A stretch of 64,000 nucleotides of DNA from RACS-047 sp031553855 (GTDB taxonomy: Bacteria; Bacillota; Clostridia; Christensenellales; Pumilibacteraceae), in assembly GCA_031553855.1 (NCBI GenBank), contig JAVBKW010000026.1:35271-99270 (forward strand), given 5' to 3'. Shown here in pieces: positions 35,533 to 43,588 of this stretch (position 1 is its first letter; each line of letters opens with the position of its first letter). Made by a program: the position numbers and the translations under genes. The notes under the pieces are model-generated. The model made no database searches. It saw nothing but the letters and a program-made list of their open reading frames with translations, and was not told where the DNA came from.

Positions 35533-35926
35533 CGATAAAGTTTTGCAGGAATTTAAAAAGCCGAGCAATATGGGCACGCTGAAAAATGCGAACGCGGTAG
35601 GCACAGTCGGCAACGCCACCTGCGGCGATATAATGGAAATTTCAATGAAGATAGTTAAAAACGTCATAAAGGACGTTAAATTCAAAACGTTCGGCTGCAC
35701 CGCCGCTATCGCAACCTCCAGCGTAGCGACGCGGCTTGTTAAAGGCAAAACTATCGACGAGGCGCTCACTATCACAAACGCGCAAGTGGTTGCGGAGCTT
35801 GGCGAACTGCCCCAGCAAAAGCTCCATTGTTCGGTGTTGGCGGAAGAGGCTATAAAGGAAGCGATAAACGATTACCTTAAAAAAATGAAAGCCGCAGGCA
35901 AAACCGAAGCTGACCTGAATAATTAA
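35525..35926 (+). CDS. iscU: Iron-sulfur scaffold protein, NifU/IscU type
   Basis: A 133-residue scaffold on which Fe-S clusters are built. The three conserved cysteines are Cys33 (GNATCGD), Cys58 (FGCTAAIATSS) and Cys102 (LHCSVLAEEAI), with Asp35. AGGAGAG precedes the ATG inside the end of nifS. It forms a minimal rrf2-nifS-iscU Fe-S operon without hscAB or iscA. Confidence 0.94.
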   Translation: MYNDKVLQEFKKPSNMGTLKNANAVGTVGNATCGDIMEISMKIVKNVIKDVKFKTFGCTAAIATSSVATRLVKGKTIDEALTITNAQVVAELGELPQQKLHCSVLAEEAIKEAINDYLKKMKAAGKTEADLNN

Positions 35927-36046
35927 GAACCTAGCCCGAGTATATATTCATAGTTTCCGTAACTCCCATACGAAAAAACATATAAAAATATAAGATCTGT
36001 AAATAAAAAATTTACTTTGGGTTATAATATAGTCAGGAGGTAAATT

Positions 36047-36277
36047 ATGAGAAACGGAATGTATATCGGTCTGGCTGCCGGAATGGTTATCGGCGCGCTC
36101 ATCACCTGTAATAACCGCAAGGTACGTCATATGGTTGACGACGCGCAAGATAAAATCAGATCCAAAATGAAAAAGCAAGGCGAAGAAATGGTAAAAAATA
36201 CCTGTGAATGCGCATGCGAAACTTTCTGCGGTGACGAAACTGTAAGCGATAATCATAATACTCAGCAGCAATTCTAA
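36047..36277 (+). CDS. Small membrane-anchored protein (YtxH-like), Cys-rich tail
   Basis: A 76-residue protein with one N-terminal membrane helix (MYIGLAAGMVIGALITC, about 5-21), a basic/amphipathic helix (RKVRHMVDDAQDKIRSKMKKQGEEMVK) and a tail with four cysteines in CECACETFC. CAGGAGG lies 6 nt before the ATG. The helix-anchor shape resembles YtxH-family envelope proteins, but the Cys cluster is not a family feature. I do not know its function. Confidence 0.65.
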   Translation: MRNGMYIGLAAGMVIGALITCNNRKVRHMVDDAQDKIRSKMKKQGEEMVKNTCECACETFCGDETVSDNHNTQQQF

Positions 36278-36318
36278 AACGCGCGGAAGTGATTTTGACG
36301 CAAACCGGAATAAAAGAC

Positions 36319-36355
36319 AAAAATAGCAGCCCAAATTTTAGCGGCTGCTATTTTG
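36319..36355 (+). terminator. Intrinsic terminator
   Basis: AAAATAGCAGCC at 36320-36331 pairs with GGCTGCTATTTT at 36343-36354; T-rich on one side, A-rich on the other, so it can work on both strands. Confidence 0.8.
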
Positions 36356-36369
36356 CCCGAAATTTTAAG

Positions 36370-36399
36370 TTGACACAGCCAGCACTTTTATAGTATCAT
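36370..36399 (+). promoter_or_regulatory. Promoter of ruvX
   Basis: TTGACA at 36370-36375, 18 bp spacer, TATCAT at 36394-36399. Confidence 0.7.
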
Positions 36400-36433
36400 T
36401 ACATTAGCAAAAACTGTTAATAAGAGAAAATAA

Positions 36434-36850
36434 ATGAGAATACTCGGAATAGATTACGGCGACGCAAGGATAGGGCTTGCGCTCAGCGACGTTTTAGAGG
36501 TTTTAGCAAGTCCTCTTAAAACGCTTAAGAGCGTAACTATGCGAAAAGATATCGACAATTTGGCCGCTATAGCAAAAAATAACGACGCGGGGCTTATTGT
36601 TCTGGGGCTGCCGCTTATGCTCGACGGAACCGAAGGCGAAAGGGCGTCAAAGACCCGCGCACTCGGCCGTAATTTAGAAAAGGTGAGCGGCGTTAAGGTC
36701 GTTTATCAGGACGAACGCCTCACATCGGTCGAGGCGGAAGAAATTTTGAAAAACAATAATGTAAGGCGCGAAAAACAAAAAGACGTTATCGACACGGTGG
36801 CGGCGCAGATAATACTGCAAAGTTACCTTGATTCAATAAAGAAAAATTGA
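36434..36850 (+). CDS. ruvX: Putative pre-16S rRNA nuclease / Holliday junction resolvase-like YqgF
   Basis: A 138-residue RNase H-fold protein starting MRILGIDYGDARIGLALSD, the YqgF/RuvX signature with Asp6. The second conserved part is VVYQDERLTSVEAEEIL and the C-terminal one DVIDTVAAQIILQSYL. The family is essential in several bacteria and is thought to trim pre-16S rRNA. In Firmicutes it is often followed by a DUF1292 gene (yrzB), as here. Confidence 0.94.
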   Translation: MRILGIDYGDARIGLALSDVLEVLASPLKTLKSVTMRKDIDNLAAIAKNNDAGLIVLGLPLMLDGTEGERASKTRALGRNLEKVSGVKVVYQDERLTSVEAEEILKNNNVRREKQKDVIDTVAAQIILQSYLDSIKKN

Positions 36851-36864
36851 CAGGAGTTAAGATT

Positions 36865-37290
36865 ATGAAAGAAGAATTAAACGAAAACCAGGTGGCAGTG
36901 GAAATTTTCGAGGAAGATACCATTATCACCCTTTACGATGAAGAAGAAAATCCGATAGACTTTTTTGAAATTGCCAGCGTTGAACTGGACGGGAAATTCT
37001 ACGAAATACTCCAGCCCGTAGAGGCAGTAGAGGGCGTTGAGGACGACGAGGCCGTTATATTTGAATATGAGCTGGACCCCAAGACTTCAGACAAAATGTT
37101 TAAGCCGGTCTTTGAGGAAGAGCTTTTAAACGAAATCTTTGAAATGTATCTTAAAGCCGCCGCGGATTATGAATCCGATTGCGACGATCATTGCGGTTGC
37201 GGCTGCGAGTATGAGGACTGCGATTGCGAAGAGGACTGTGACGACGAGGGCTGCGGCTGCGGTTGCGGCTGCGGTCATAAAGACGAATAG
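36865..37290 (+). CDS. DUF1292 (YrzB-like) protein with Cys/Asp-rich tail
   Basis: A 141-residue acidic protein. Residues 1-85 carry the DUF1292 pattern (ITLYDEEENPIDFFEIASVELDGKFYEILQP...EAVIFEYE). CAGGAG before ATG 36865 favours that start over an earlier TTG at 36847. The last 39 residues hold 11 Cys mixed with Asp/Glu/Gly, ending in GCGCGCGCGHKDE. The family is normally about 90 residues and has no such tail. Function is unknown; the tail looks capable of binding metal. Confidence 0.85.
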   Translation: MKEELNENQVAVEIFEEDTIITLYDEEENPIDFFEIASVELDGKFYEILQPVEAVEGVEDDEAVIFEYELDPKTSDKMFKPVFEEELLNEIFEMYLKAAADYESDCDDHCGCGCEYEDCDCEEDCDDEGCGCGCGCGHKDE

Positions 37291-37304
37291 AAGTAAAACT
37301 TATG

Positions 37305-37336
37305 AAGTCAGGACGCGCGCCTGACTTTATTTTTTA
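37305..37336 (+). terminator. Intrinsic terminator after the DUF1292 gene
   Basis: AAGTCAGG at 37305-37312 pairs with CCTGACTT at 37320-37327, then a T-rich run. Confidence 0.8.
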
Positions 37337-37340
37337 AATA

Positions 37341-37360
37341 TATGCAAATTTGTTTGCATA
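37341..37360 (+). promoter_or_regulatory. Perfect inverted repeat over the rpsB -35 element
   Basis: TATGCAAA, TTTG, TTTGCATA form 8-bp perfect arms; the right arm contains the -35 hexamer of the rpsB promoter. It lies after the upstream terminator T-run, so an operator is more likely than a terminator. Confidence 0.4.
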
Positions 37361-37382
37361 AATCTGTAAGCTGTGATATAAT
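37354..37382 (+). promoter_or_regulatory. Promoter of rpsB-tsf
   Basis: TTGCAT at 37354-37359, 17 bp spacer, TATAAT at 37377-37382. Confidence 0.75.
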
Positions 37383-37388
37383 TTTTAA

Positions 37389-37509
37389 GGTTAAAATTCG
37401 CAGCCGCATGGGACTTGCCTTTCTGTTGCGCAACCGGTAAAATTTTTAATGCCGGGCGTTAAAGGGCGGGGTTGATCTGCGGCGGAGTGATTAAACAGGA
37501 GGAATAAAA
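37389..37509 (+). ncRNA. Structured 5-prime leader of rpsB
   Basis: A leader of about 120 nt separates the promoter from rpsB. CGCAG at 37399-37403 can pair with CTGCG at 37477-37481, enclosing smaller stems. Ribosomal S2 operons are autoregulated by leader RNA in several bacteria. Whether this one belongs to a known class needs a covariance search. Confidence 0.45.
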
Positions 37510-38301
37510 ATGTCAAACGTTGTTTCAATGAAACAATTGCTCGAGGCCGGCGTGCATTTCGGGCATCCCACAAGAAAGTGGAACCCCAAGATGAAGAAGT
37601 ACATCTACACAGCAAGAAACGATATTTATATTATCAATCTTGAAAAAACTGTAGATCTCATCGACGACGCGTACAAGTTCATCAAGGACGTAGCCTCAAG
37701 CGGAAAATCGATCCTTTTCGTAGGAACGAAGAAACAGGCTCAGGAAGCTATCGCTCAGGAAGCTGATAAGTGCGGAATGTACTATATGAAGTCGCGCTGG
37801 CTCGGCGGAACGCTCACAAACTTCACAACCATCCGTTCAAGGATCGAGAGGCTCAATAAGCTCAATCAGATGGAAAAAATGAACGAGTTCAATCTTCTTC
37901 CCAAAAAAGAAGTTATCAAGCTTATTGCAGAAAGAGATAAACTCGAAGAAAATTTAGGCGGTATCAAGGATATGCGTTCGCTTCCCGGCGCGCTTTTCGT
38001 TGTTGATCCGAAAAAAGAACACTTAGCCGTAGCCGAGGCAAGAAGCCTTAGGATTCCTATCGTAGGTATCGTAGATACTAACTGCGACCCCGACGAAGTC
38101 GATTACCCCATCCCCGGCAACGACGACGCAATCCGCGCTATCAAGCTTATCGCAGGCGCAATGGCGGACGCTGTTATCGAAGCAAGGGAAGGCGAGGAAG
38201 GCTTAGCCGCACGCCGTCAGATAGAGGCTCAGATGATAGCAGAAAGCGCGGAACGCGCAGCCGCTTCAGAAGCAGTTTTTGACGAGACGGCAGAAAACTA
38301 A
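37510..38301 (+). CDS. rpsB: 30S ribosomal protein uS2
   Basis: A 263-residue small-subunit protein: MSNVVSMKQLLEAGVHFGHPTRKWNPKMKKYI is the canonical N-terminus, with LPGALFVVDPKKEHLAVAEA further on. ACAGGAGG precedes the ATG. A C-terminal Ala/Glu-rich tail of about 30 residues follows the core. First gene of rpsB-tsf. Confidence 0.98.
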   Translation: MSNVVSMKQLLEAGVHFGHPTRKWNPKMKKYIYTARNDIYIINLEKTVDLIDDAYKFIKDVASSGKSILFVGTKKQAQEAIAQEADKCGMYYMKSRWLGGTLTNFTTIRSRIERLNKLNQMEKMNEFNLLPKKEVIKLIAERDKLEENLGGIKDMRSLPGALFVVDPKKEHLAVAEARSLRIPIVGIVDTNCDPDEVDYPIPGNDDAIRAIKLIAGAMADAVIEAREGEEGLAARRQIEAQMIAESAERAAASEAVFDETAEN

Positions 38302-38319
38302 AATTCAAGGAGAAAATTT

Positions 38320-39237
38320 ATGGCATTTACAGCTCAGGACGTAGCAAAACTCAGAGAAATGACCGGCGCGGGAATGATGGAGTGCAAAAAAGCTTTGACC
38401 CATACCGACGGAAATTTTGAAAAAGCTGCTGAATATTTAAGAGAACAGGGCGTTGCCGTTGCCGCTAAAAAGGCATCGAGAATAGCGTCGGAAGGCGTTG
38501 TAGCCGCATATGTTTCGCCCGATAAAAAGAGCGGAGCGTTAATAGAAATCAACTGCGAGTCCGACTTTGTCGGCAAATCCGAGCCTTTTGTTGCGCTCGC
38601 CGGTATTATTGCAAAAGCTGCGGCGGAGAAAAACCCTGCGGATTTAGACGCGCTTTTAAACGCAAAAGTTGCAAATGAAACAGTTACGGAGCTTATCAAT
38701 AACGCAACGGCTAAAATCGGCGAAAAACTCGCGCTGCGCCGTTTTGTAAGATATTCCGCTCCTAACGCGTTTGAAGAATTCTATATCCATATGGGCGGAA
38801 AAATAGGCGTTCTTTTGGAAGTCGAAACCGATAAGGACCTTTCAAAAAATGAAGAATTTTCAGCAGTCTGCCACGATATCGCTATGCAGATCGCAGCCGC
38901 ATCGCCTAAATACGTTTATGAATCCGAAGTTCCCGCTGCCGAGGCAGAACACGAAATGGCTATTTTAAAGGCACAGGCGCTCAACGAAGGCAAGCCCGCC
39001 GCAGTTGTGGATAAGATGATAGTAGGAAGGATCAAAAAGTATTATAAAGAAATCTGTCTTGTTGAACAGGAATTCGTTAAGGATCCCGCTTTAACTGTCA
39101 GGCAGGTAGTTGACGCAGCCGCAAAAAAATTCGGCGCAAGCGTCAAGATTGTAAAGTTTTCAAGACTCACTATGGGCGAAGGCTTAGAAAAGAGAGTTGA
39201 TAATTTAGCGGAAGAAGTAGCAAAACTTCAAAAATAA
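38320..39237 (+). CDS. tsf: Elongation factor Ts
   Basis: A 305-residue nucleotide exchange factor for EF-Tu. The N-terminal UBA-like domain VAKLREMTGAGMMECKKAL and the exchange core with ESDFVGKSE (TDFVAR-type motif) and HDIAMQIAAASP are present. AAGGAG precedes the ATG. It follows rpsB by 18 bp. Confidence 0.97.
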   Translation: MAFTAQDVAKLREMTGAGMMECKKALTHTDGNFEKAAEYLREQGVAVAAKKASRIASEGVVAAYVSPDKKSGALIEINCESDFVGKSEPFVALAGIIAKAAAEKNPADLDALLNAKVANETVTELINNATAKIGEKLALRRFVRYSAPNAFEEFYIHMGGKIGVLLEVETDKDLSKNEEFSAVCHDIAMQIAAASPKYVYESEVPAAEAEHEMAILKAQALNEGKPAAVVDKMIVGRIKKYYKEICLVEQEFVKDPALTVRQVVDAAAKKFGASVKIVKFSRLTMGEGLEKRVDNLAEEVAKLQK

Positions 39238-39242
39238 TTTTT

Positions 39243-39283
39243 AAATGGGACGCAGTTTTTTGTAATTGTGCCCCATTTTTTTA
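39243..39283 (+). terminator. Intrinsic terminator after tsf
   Basis: AAATGGG at 39243-39249 pairs with CCCATTT at 39272-39278 with further weaker pairs inside, then a T-run. Confidence 0.7.
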
Positions 39284-39327
39284 AGGCTTTAAAAAAACAT
39301 TAAAAATTCAAAGGAGATACTGCTATT

Positions 39328-40023
39328 ATGTACAAGAGAGTTTTGCTTAAAATCAGCGGAGAAGCGCTTGCGGGCGAGCAGGGAGTCGGTATCAATCCGG
39401 CAATGGTAGAGCATGTTGTTAGCCAGCTTGTAGAGCTCCATAATATGGGCTTGGAAATTGCGGTCGTTGTCGGGGGCGGTAACTTTTGGAGAGGCCGACA
39501 GGGCACAAATATGGACAGGGTTACAGCCGACCATATGGGAATGCTTGCAACCATTATGAACGCGTTAGCATTGCAGGACGCTATCGAAAAGAAAAACGTA
39601 CAGTCGCGCGTGCAGACCGCTTTAAGTATCCCGGCCGTTGCCGAGCCTTTTATTTTAAGGAAAGCCTTAAAGCATTTTGATTGCGACAGGATCGTCATTT
39701 TTGCCTGCGGAACCGGCAACCCTTATTTTTCCACCGATTCCGGCGCGGCCCTGCGTGCGGCTGAAATCAAGGCAGACGTGCTTTTGATGGCAAAAAACGT
39801 GGACGGGCTTTATGATTCCGACCCTAAAAAGAACCCCGCCGCCAAAAAATTCGACACTATTTCTTATATGGACGTTATCAATAAAGAGCTGCACCTTATG
39901 GACACTACGTCTATAACTATGTGTATGGAAAACCATATTCCGATCATCGCTTTCGGCTTACTGGAAGAGCGCGGCCTTATACGCGCCGCAACGGGCGAAA
40001 AAGTCGGGACAGTTATTTGCTGA
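39328..40023 (+). CDS. pyrH: UMP kinase
   Basis: A 231-residue hexameric kinase of the amino-acid kinase fold that makes UDP. LLKISGEALAGEQGVGI, VVVGGGNFWRGRQG and DSGAALRAAEIKADVLLMAKNVDGLYDSDPKK are diagnostic. AAAGGAGA precedes the ATG. The gene lies between tsf and frr as usual. Confidence 0.97.
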   Translation: MYKRVLLKISGEALAGEQGVGINPAMVEHVVSQLVELHNMGLEIAVVVGGGNFWRGRQGTNMDRVTADHMGMLATIMNALALQDAIEKKNVQSRVQTALSIPAVAEPFILRKALKHFDCDRIVIFACGTGNPYFSTDSGAALRAAEIKADVLLMAKNVDGLYDSDPKKNPAAKKFDTISYMDVINKELHLMDTTSITMCMENHIPIIAFGLLEERGLIRAATGEKVGTVIC

Positions 40024-40066
40024 TGTTTTTTTGTTTTAAAATTTATGTTTAAAAAAAAATTACAGT

Positions 40067-40096
40067 AAAAAGGCCGTTTTATGACGGTCTTTTTCT
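40067..40096 (+). terminator. Intrinsic terminator after pyrH
   Basis: AGGCCGT at 40071-40077 pairs (one G-T) with ACGGTCT at 40084-40090, followed by T residues. Confidence 0.75.
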
Positions 40097-40160
40097 GTTC
40101 AATTCAGATAATACAAATATTTCAGAAAGATTTCATAATTTATAATAATTGCCAAAACGC

Positions 40161-40189
40161 TTGAAATATCAGGTTTTTTTTGGTATAAT
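40161..40189 (+). promoter_or_regulatory. Promoter of the frr-to-ispG block
   Basis: TTGAAA at 40161-40166, 17 bp spacer ending TGG, TATAAT at 40184-40189 (extended -10). Confidence 0.75.
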
Positions 40190-40233
40190 GTTTTTAAATT
40201 GAAATGATAATGTAAAAAAATTTGGAGGGAATT

Positions 40234-40809
40234 ATGGCAATCACGAATCCGCAGGTCAAACCGGAGTTTGACAAGTATGAATCAAAGCTGAATAAAGCGG
40301 TGGAACATTTAAAGGGCGACCTTTTAACCGTGCGCGCGGGCAGGGCAAATCCGCAGATACTCAACAAGATAGTAGTTGATTATTACGGTACTCCTACTCC
40401 TTTGAGCCAAATGGCGAACATTACCGTTCCCGAGGCCAGGACTCTTGTGATTTCCTTATGGGACACAAGCGCGCTGCGCGACGTCATAAAGGCAATTTCA
40501 CAATCGGATATCGGCATAAATCCGACTGACGACGGTAAAACGATCCGCCTTATGTTTCCCCAGCTTACGGAAGAGCGCCGCAAAGATCTTGTCAAGCAGA
40601 TAAAAAAGACGGCTGAAGATACGAAAGTCGTTTTGAGAAACGAACGCCGCGACGTTATGGAAGTAATAAAAAAGTTCAAGAAGGACAGTATTGTTACAGA
40701 GGACGAGGTCATAACGTACGAAAAGGACGTTCAGAAATCTTTAGATAAGGCAATAGAGCAGGTCGAAAAAATGCTCAAGGAAAAGGAAGCTGAAATAATT
40801 GAAGTCTAA
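40234..40809 (+). CDS. frr: Ribosome recycling factor
   Basis: A 191-residue protein that splits post-termination ribosomes with EF-G. VRAGRANPQILNKIVVDYYGTPTPLSQMANITVPEARTL is the family core. The frame is open from a TTG at 40222, but that TTG lies in the Shine-Dalgarno (TGGAGGG), so ATG 40234 is used. The 3-prime end overlaps uppS. Confidence 0.97.
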   Translation: MAITNPQVKPEFDKYESKLNKAVEHLKGDLLTVRAGRANPQILNKIVVDYYGTPTPLSQMANITVPEARTLVISLWDTSALRDVIKAISQSDIGINPTDDGKTIRLMFPQLTEERRKDLVKQIKKTAEDTKVVLRNERRDVMEVIKKFKKDSIVTEDEVITYEKDVQKSLDKAIEQVEKMLKEKEAEIIEV

Positions 40810-41503
40810 GTTGGACTCCGAATTTAAAAAACTCCCCACCCATATCGGCTTTATTATGGACGGAAACGGCAGATGGGCAAAAAAGAGACTGCTGCCGCGT
40901 TCGGCCGGACATAAAGAGGGAGTCAAGACGCTGAAAAATATTGTGAATGCGGCATTCGGATTAGGGATCCCGTATGTTTCTGTATATGCGTTTTCCACTG
41001 AAAACCAAAAGCGGCCGTTAGAGGAAAAAAACGCGCTCTATGATTTAATCAAGAAATATTTTGTTTCCTCCTTCAATTATTTTATAGATAACGGCATCAA
41101 TATCCGTTTTATGGGCGATCTCAGTTATTTTCCGGGCGAGCTGAAAGATATACTCGAGCGGGCGGCGGCAAAAAGCGCACATTTTAAGGATAAGGTTTTA
41201 AATATCGGCCTTAACTACGGCTCAAGGGATGAGATCATAAAAGCGGTAAACGCAGCTGTGGACGGCGGCAAACACGTCACAGAATCCGATTTCGAAAAAT
41301 TGCTCTACACTCAAGGTTTGCCCGCGCCGGATCTTATCGTCCGTACAAGCGGGGAAAGCCGGCTCAGCAATTTTATGCTGTATCAGGCGGCGTACAGCGA
41401 GCTGATTTTTACCGACACTTTATGGCCTGATTTTGACGAAAAAAAGCTCTTTGAGGTTTTGAAAGAGTTTGAAAAGCGGGACAGGCGTTTCGGCGGAGTA
41501 TAG
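40799..41503 (+). CDS. uppS: Undecaprenyl diphosphate synthase
   Basis: A 234-residue cis-prenyltransferase that makes the lipid carrier for cell-wall synthesis. The pyrophosphate-binding MDGNGRWAKKR has Asp21; the C-terminal RTSGESRLSNFMLYQAAYSELIFTDTLWPDF is diagnostic. The start is TTG at 40799 inside the end of frr, with AGGAAG about 9 nt upstream; a second TTG at 40811 is also possible. Confidence 0.96.
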   Translation: MKSKLDSEFKKLPTHIGFIMDGNGRWAKKRLLPRSAGHKEGVKTLKNIVNAAFGLGIPYVSVYAFSTENQKRPLEEKNALYDLIKKYFVSSFNYFIDNGINIRFMGDLSYFPGELKDILERAAAKSAHFKDKVLNIGLNYGSRDEIIKAVNAAVDGGKHVTESDFEKLLYTQGLPAPDLIVRTSGESRLSNFMLYQAAYSELIFTDTLWPDFDEKKLFEVLKEFEKRDRRFGGV

Positions 41504-41536
41504 CTAAAAACCAATCGGCTTTTAAAGGAAAAATTT

Positions 41537-42412
41537 ATGAAAATAAGAAGTTTAACGGCAGTTTTTATATTTATATTTTATGCGCTAGTTGTGTATCTGA
41601 CGATATACGTGCATAAGATATTTTTCGATATATTCGTGCTTATGCTTATGGTTTCCGCCGGTTTTGAAATGAGCCGGGCGATATCTAAAAAGTTTTCTAA
41701 GCCGCTTGAGCTTTTTGTACTGCTAAACTGTCTGGCGGGCTATATTGCGTTTTATCTGTGCCACGACGTTTTGAACGTCGGCAACGGTATAGCGATGTAT
41801 TTTGCCGTAACGGGTCTTGTTTTTATATTATCTGCCGTTTATTCTATGTTTTCAAAAAAAGCAACGATGCGCAACGTAGTTTCAACTATGCTCGTTATTG
41901 TTTACCCCGTAACGCTGCTTGTTTATATGCTTGGGCTCAACTACCTGCCTTATTCCGCCTCAAGCAATATGAACGTGGCGGCTATTTTACTTATATTCGT
42001 TATTTCCACACTTACCGACACCTTTGCATACCTTGTGGGCGTAACGGTCAAGGGGCCTAAGCTTTGCCCCTCGATAAGCCCAAAAAAAACTATTTCCGGC
42101 GCGGTCGGCGGACTTTTAGGCGGGCTTATAGGTGCGGGGATTTTGCTTTTGTTTTCATATCAAAACTGGCTACACGTGCCGATGCTGTCGGATTCAAGCG
42201 CGCTCAATATAGTTCACTATCTCGTAATAGGCTTAGTCGGATCCGTCTTTACGCAGCTTGGCGATATGATCGCCTCATACATCAAAAGGCAATGCGAAAT
42301 CAAGGACTTTTCTAATCTTTTGCCCGGCCACGGCGGCATTATGGACAGGATAGACGGCATAATGCTGAACGCCGTTTTCGTGTACGTTTACTTTTTGGCG
42401 CTCTCGTTTTAA
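41537..42412 (+). CDS. cdsA: Phosphatidate cytidylyltransferase
   Basis: A 291-residue membrane enzyme that makes CDP-diacylglycerol. It has about eight membrane segments, and the family signature near the C-terminus reads LPGHGGIMDRIDGIMLNAVFVYVY. SISPKKTISGAVGG is another conserved part. AAAGGA lies before the ATG. It is followed by dxr 2 bp later. Confidence 0.95.
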   Translation: MKIRSLTAVFIFIFYALVVYLTIYVHKIFFDIFVLMLMVSAGFEMSRAISKKFSKPLELFVLLNCLAGYIAFYLCHDVLNVGNGIAMYFAVTGLVFILSAVYSMFSKKATMRNVVSTMLVIVYPVTLLVYMLGLNYLPYSASSNMNVAAILLIFVISTLTDTFAYLVGVTVKGPKLCPSISPKKTISGAVGGLLGGLIGAGILLLFSYQNWLHVPMLSDSSALNIVHYLVIGLVGSVFTQLGDMIASYIKRQCEIKDFSNLLPGHGGIMDRIDGIMLNAVFVYVYFLALSF

Positions 42413-42414
42413 AT

Positions 42415-43563
42415 ATGAAAAAAATCTCAATATTGGGCAGTACGGGTTCTATCGGGGTGCAGACGCTTAATATAATTAGAATGCATCCCGACAAATTTAA
42501 AGTGGCCGCCATTACGGGAAATTCCAATTTAGAGCTGTTAAAAAAACAAGCGGACGAATTTTGCCCCGAGCTTATTGGTATTTGCGACGAAACCTTGTTT
42601 AGCGAAGCAAAAAGCCTTTTTGCGGGGTCGAAAGCAAAGCTTGTATTTGGCAAAGACGCATTGATTCAAAGCGCAAGGCTTGAGGGCGCAGATACGGTAG
42701 TTGCGGCGGTTGTCGGGATGTGCGGGCTTGAAAGCGTAGTCGAGGCGGTAAAGGCCGGAAAGAACGTCGCGCTTGCAAACAAGGAGTCGCTTGTTGCGGG
42801 CGGCGAAATCGTTATGCGCCTTACGCGCGAAAATGGCGTCAAGCTTTATCCGGTAGACAGCGAGCACAGCGCGGTATGGCAATGCCTTGCGGGCAATTCA
42901 TCAAAGGAAATGCGACGCATAATTTTAACGGCAAGCGGCGGCAGTTTTTTCGGTAAAAAAAGAGAGGAGCTTAAAGGCATCACTCCGGCTCTTGCGACAA
43001 AACACCCGAATTGGTCGATGGGCAAAAAAATTACGGTAGACTCTTCAACGATGATGAACAAGGGACTTGAGATAATCGAAGCGCGCTGGCTGTTCGATAC
43101 GTTCGATATCGATTACATTATCCACCGCGAAAGCGTCATCCATTCAATGGTCGAATTTAATGACGGCTCTATAATAGCGCAAATGTCTAATCCTGATATG
43201 CAAATACCGATATCTCTCGCGCTCAGCTATCCTCAAAGGTTTGAAACCGGCGTTCCGTTTTTTAATTTTGATAAAAACCTTACTTTCTTTCAGCCGAACG
43301 AGGAAAACTTCAGAATGCCTCTTTTGGCAAAGCAAGCCTTAAAAACCGGAGGAACCGCGCTTTGCGTGCTAAACAGCGCAAATGAGGCGGCGGTCAGCTT
43401 GTTTTTAGAGGAAAAGATCGGCTTTACGCAAATTCAGGATATTGTTGAAAATGTTTTAAATTCGGCGGATATAACCTTTAAGCCGCAGCTTGAAACGATT
43501 ATCGCAACTCATAATTATTGGATAGAAAAACTAAAGAGGGATTATAAACAATTCTTAAACTAA
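42415..43563 (+). CDS. dxr: 1-deoxy-D-xylulose 5-phosphate reductoisomerase
   Basis: A 382-residue NADPH enzyme that makes methylerythritol phosphate, the committed step of the MEP isoprenoid pathway. The NADPH motif ILGSTGSIGVQTL, ALANKESLVAGGE, LYPVDSEHSA and KITVDSSTMMNKGLE are all present. With ispG and uppS in the same block it shows that the MEP route feeds the cell-wall lipid carrier here. Confidence 0.97.
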   Translation: MKKISILGSTGSIGVQTLNIIRMHPDKFKVAAITGNSNLELLKKQADEFCPELIGICDETLFSEAKSLFAGSKAKLVFGKDALIQSARLEGADTVVAAVVGMCGLESVVEAVKAGKNVALANKESLVAGGEIVMRLTRENGVKLYPVDSEHSAVWQCLAGNSSKEMRRIILTASGGSFFGKKREELKGITPALATKHPNWSMGKKITVDSSTMMNKGLEIIEARWLFDTFDIDYIIHRESVIHSMVEFNDGSIIAQMSNPDMQIPISLALSYPQRFETGVPFFNFDKNLTFFQPNEENFRMPLLAKQALKTGGTALCVLNSANEAAVSLFLEEKIGFTQIQDIVENVLNSADITFKPQLETIIATHNYWIEKLKRDYKQFLN

Positions 43564-43588
43564 TTAATTTATAAGCGGAGTTATTGTA

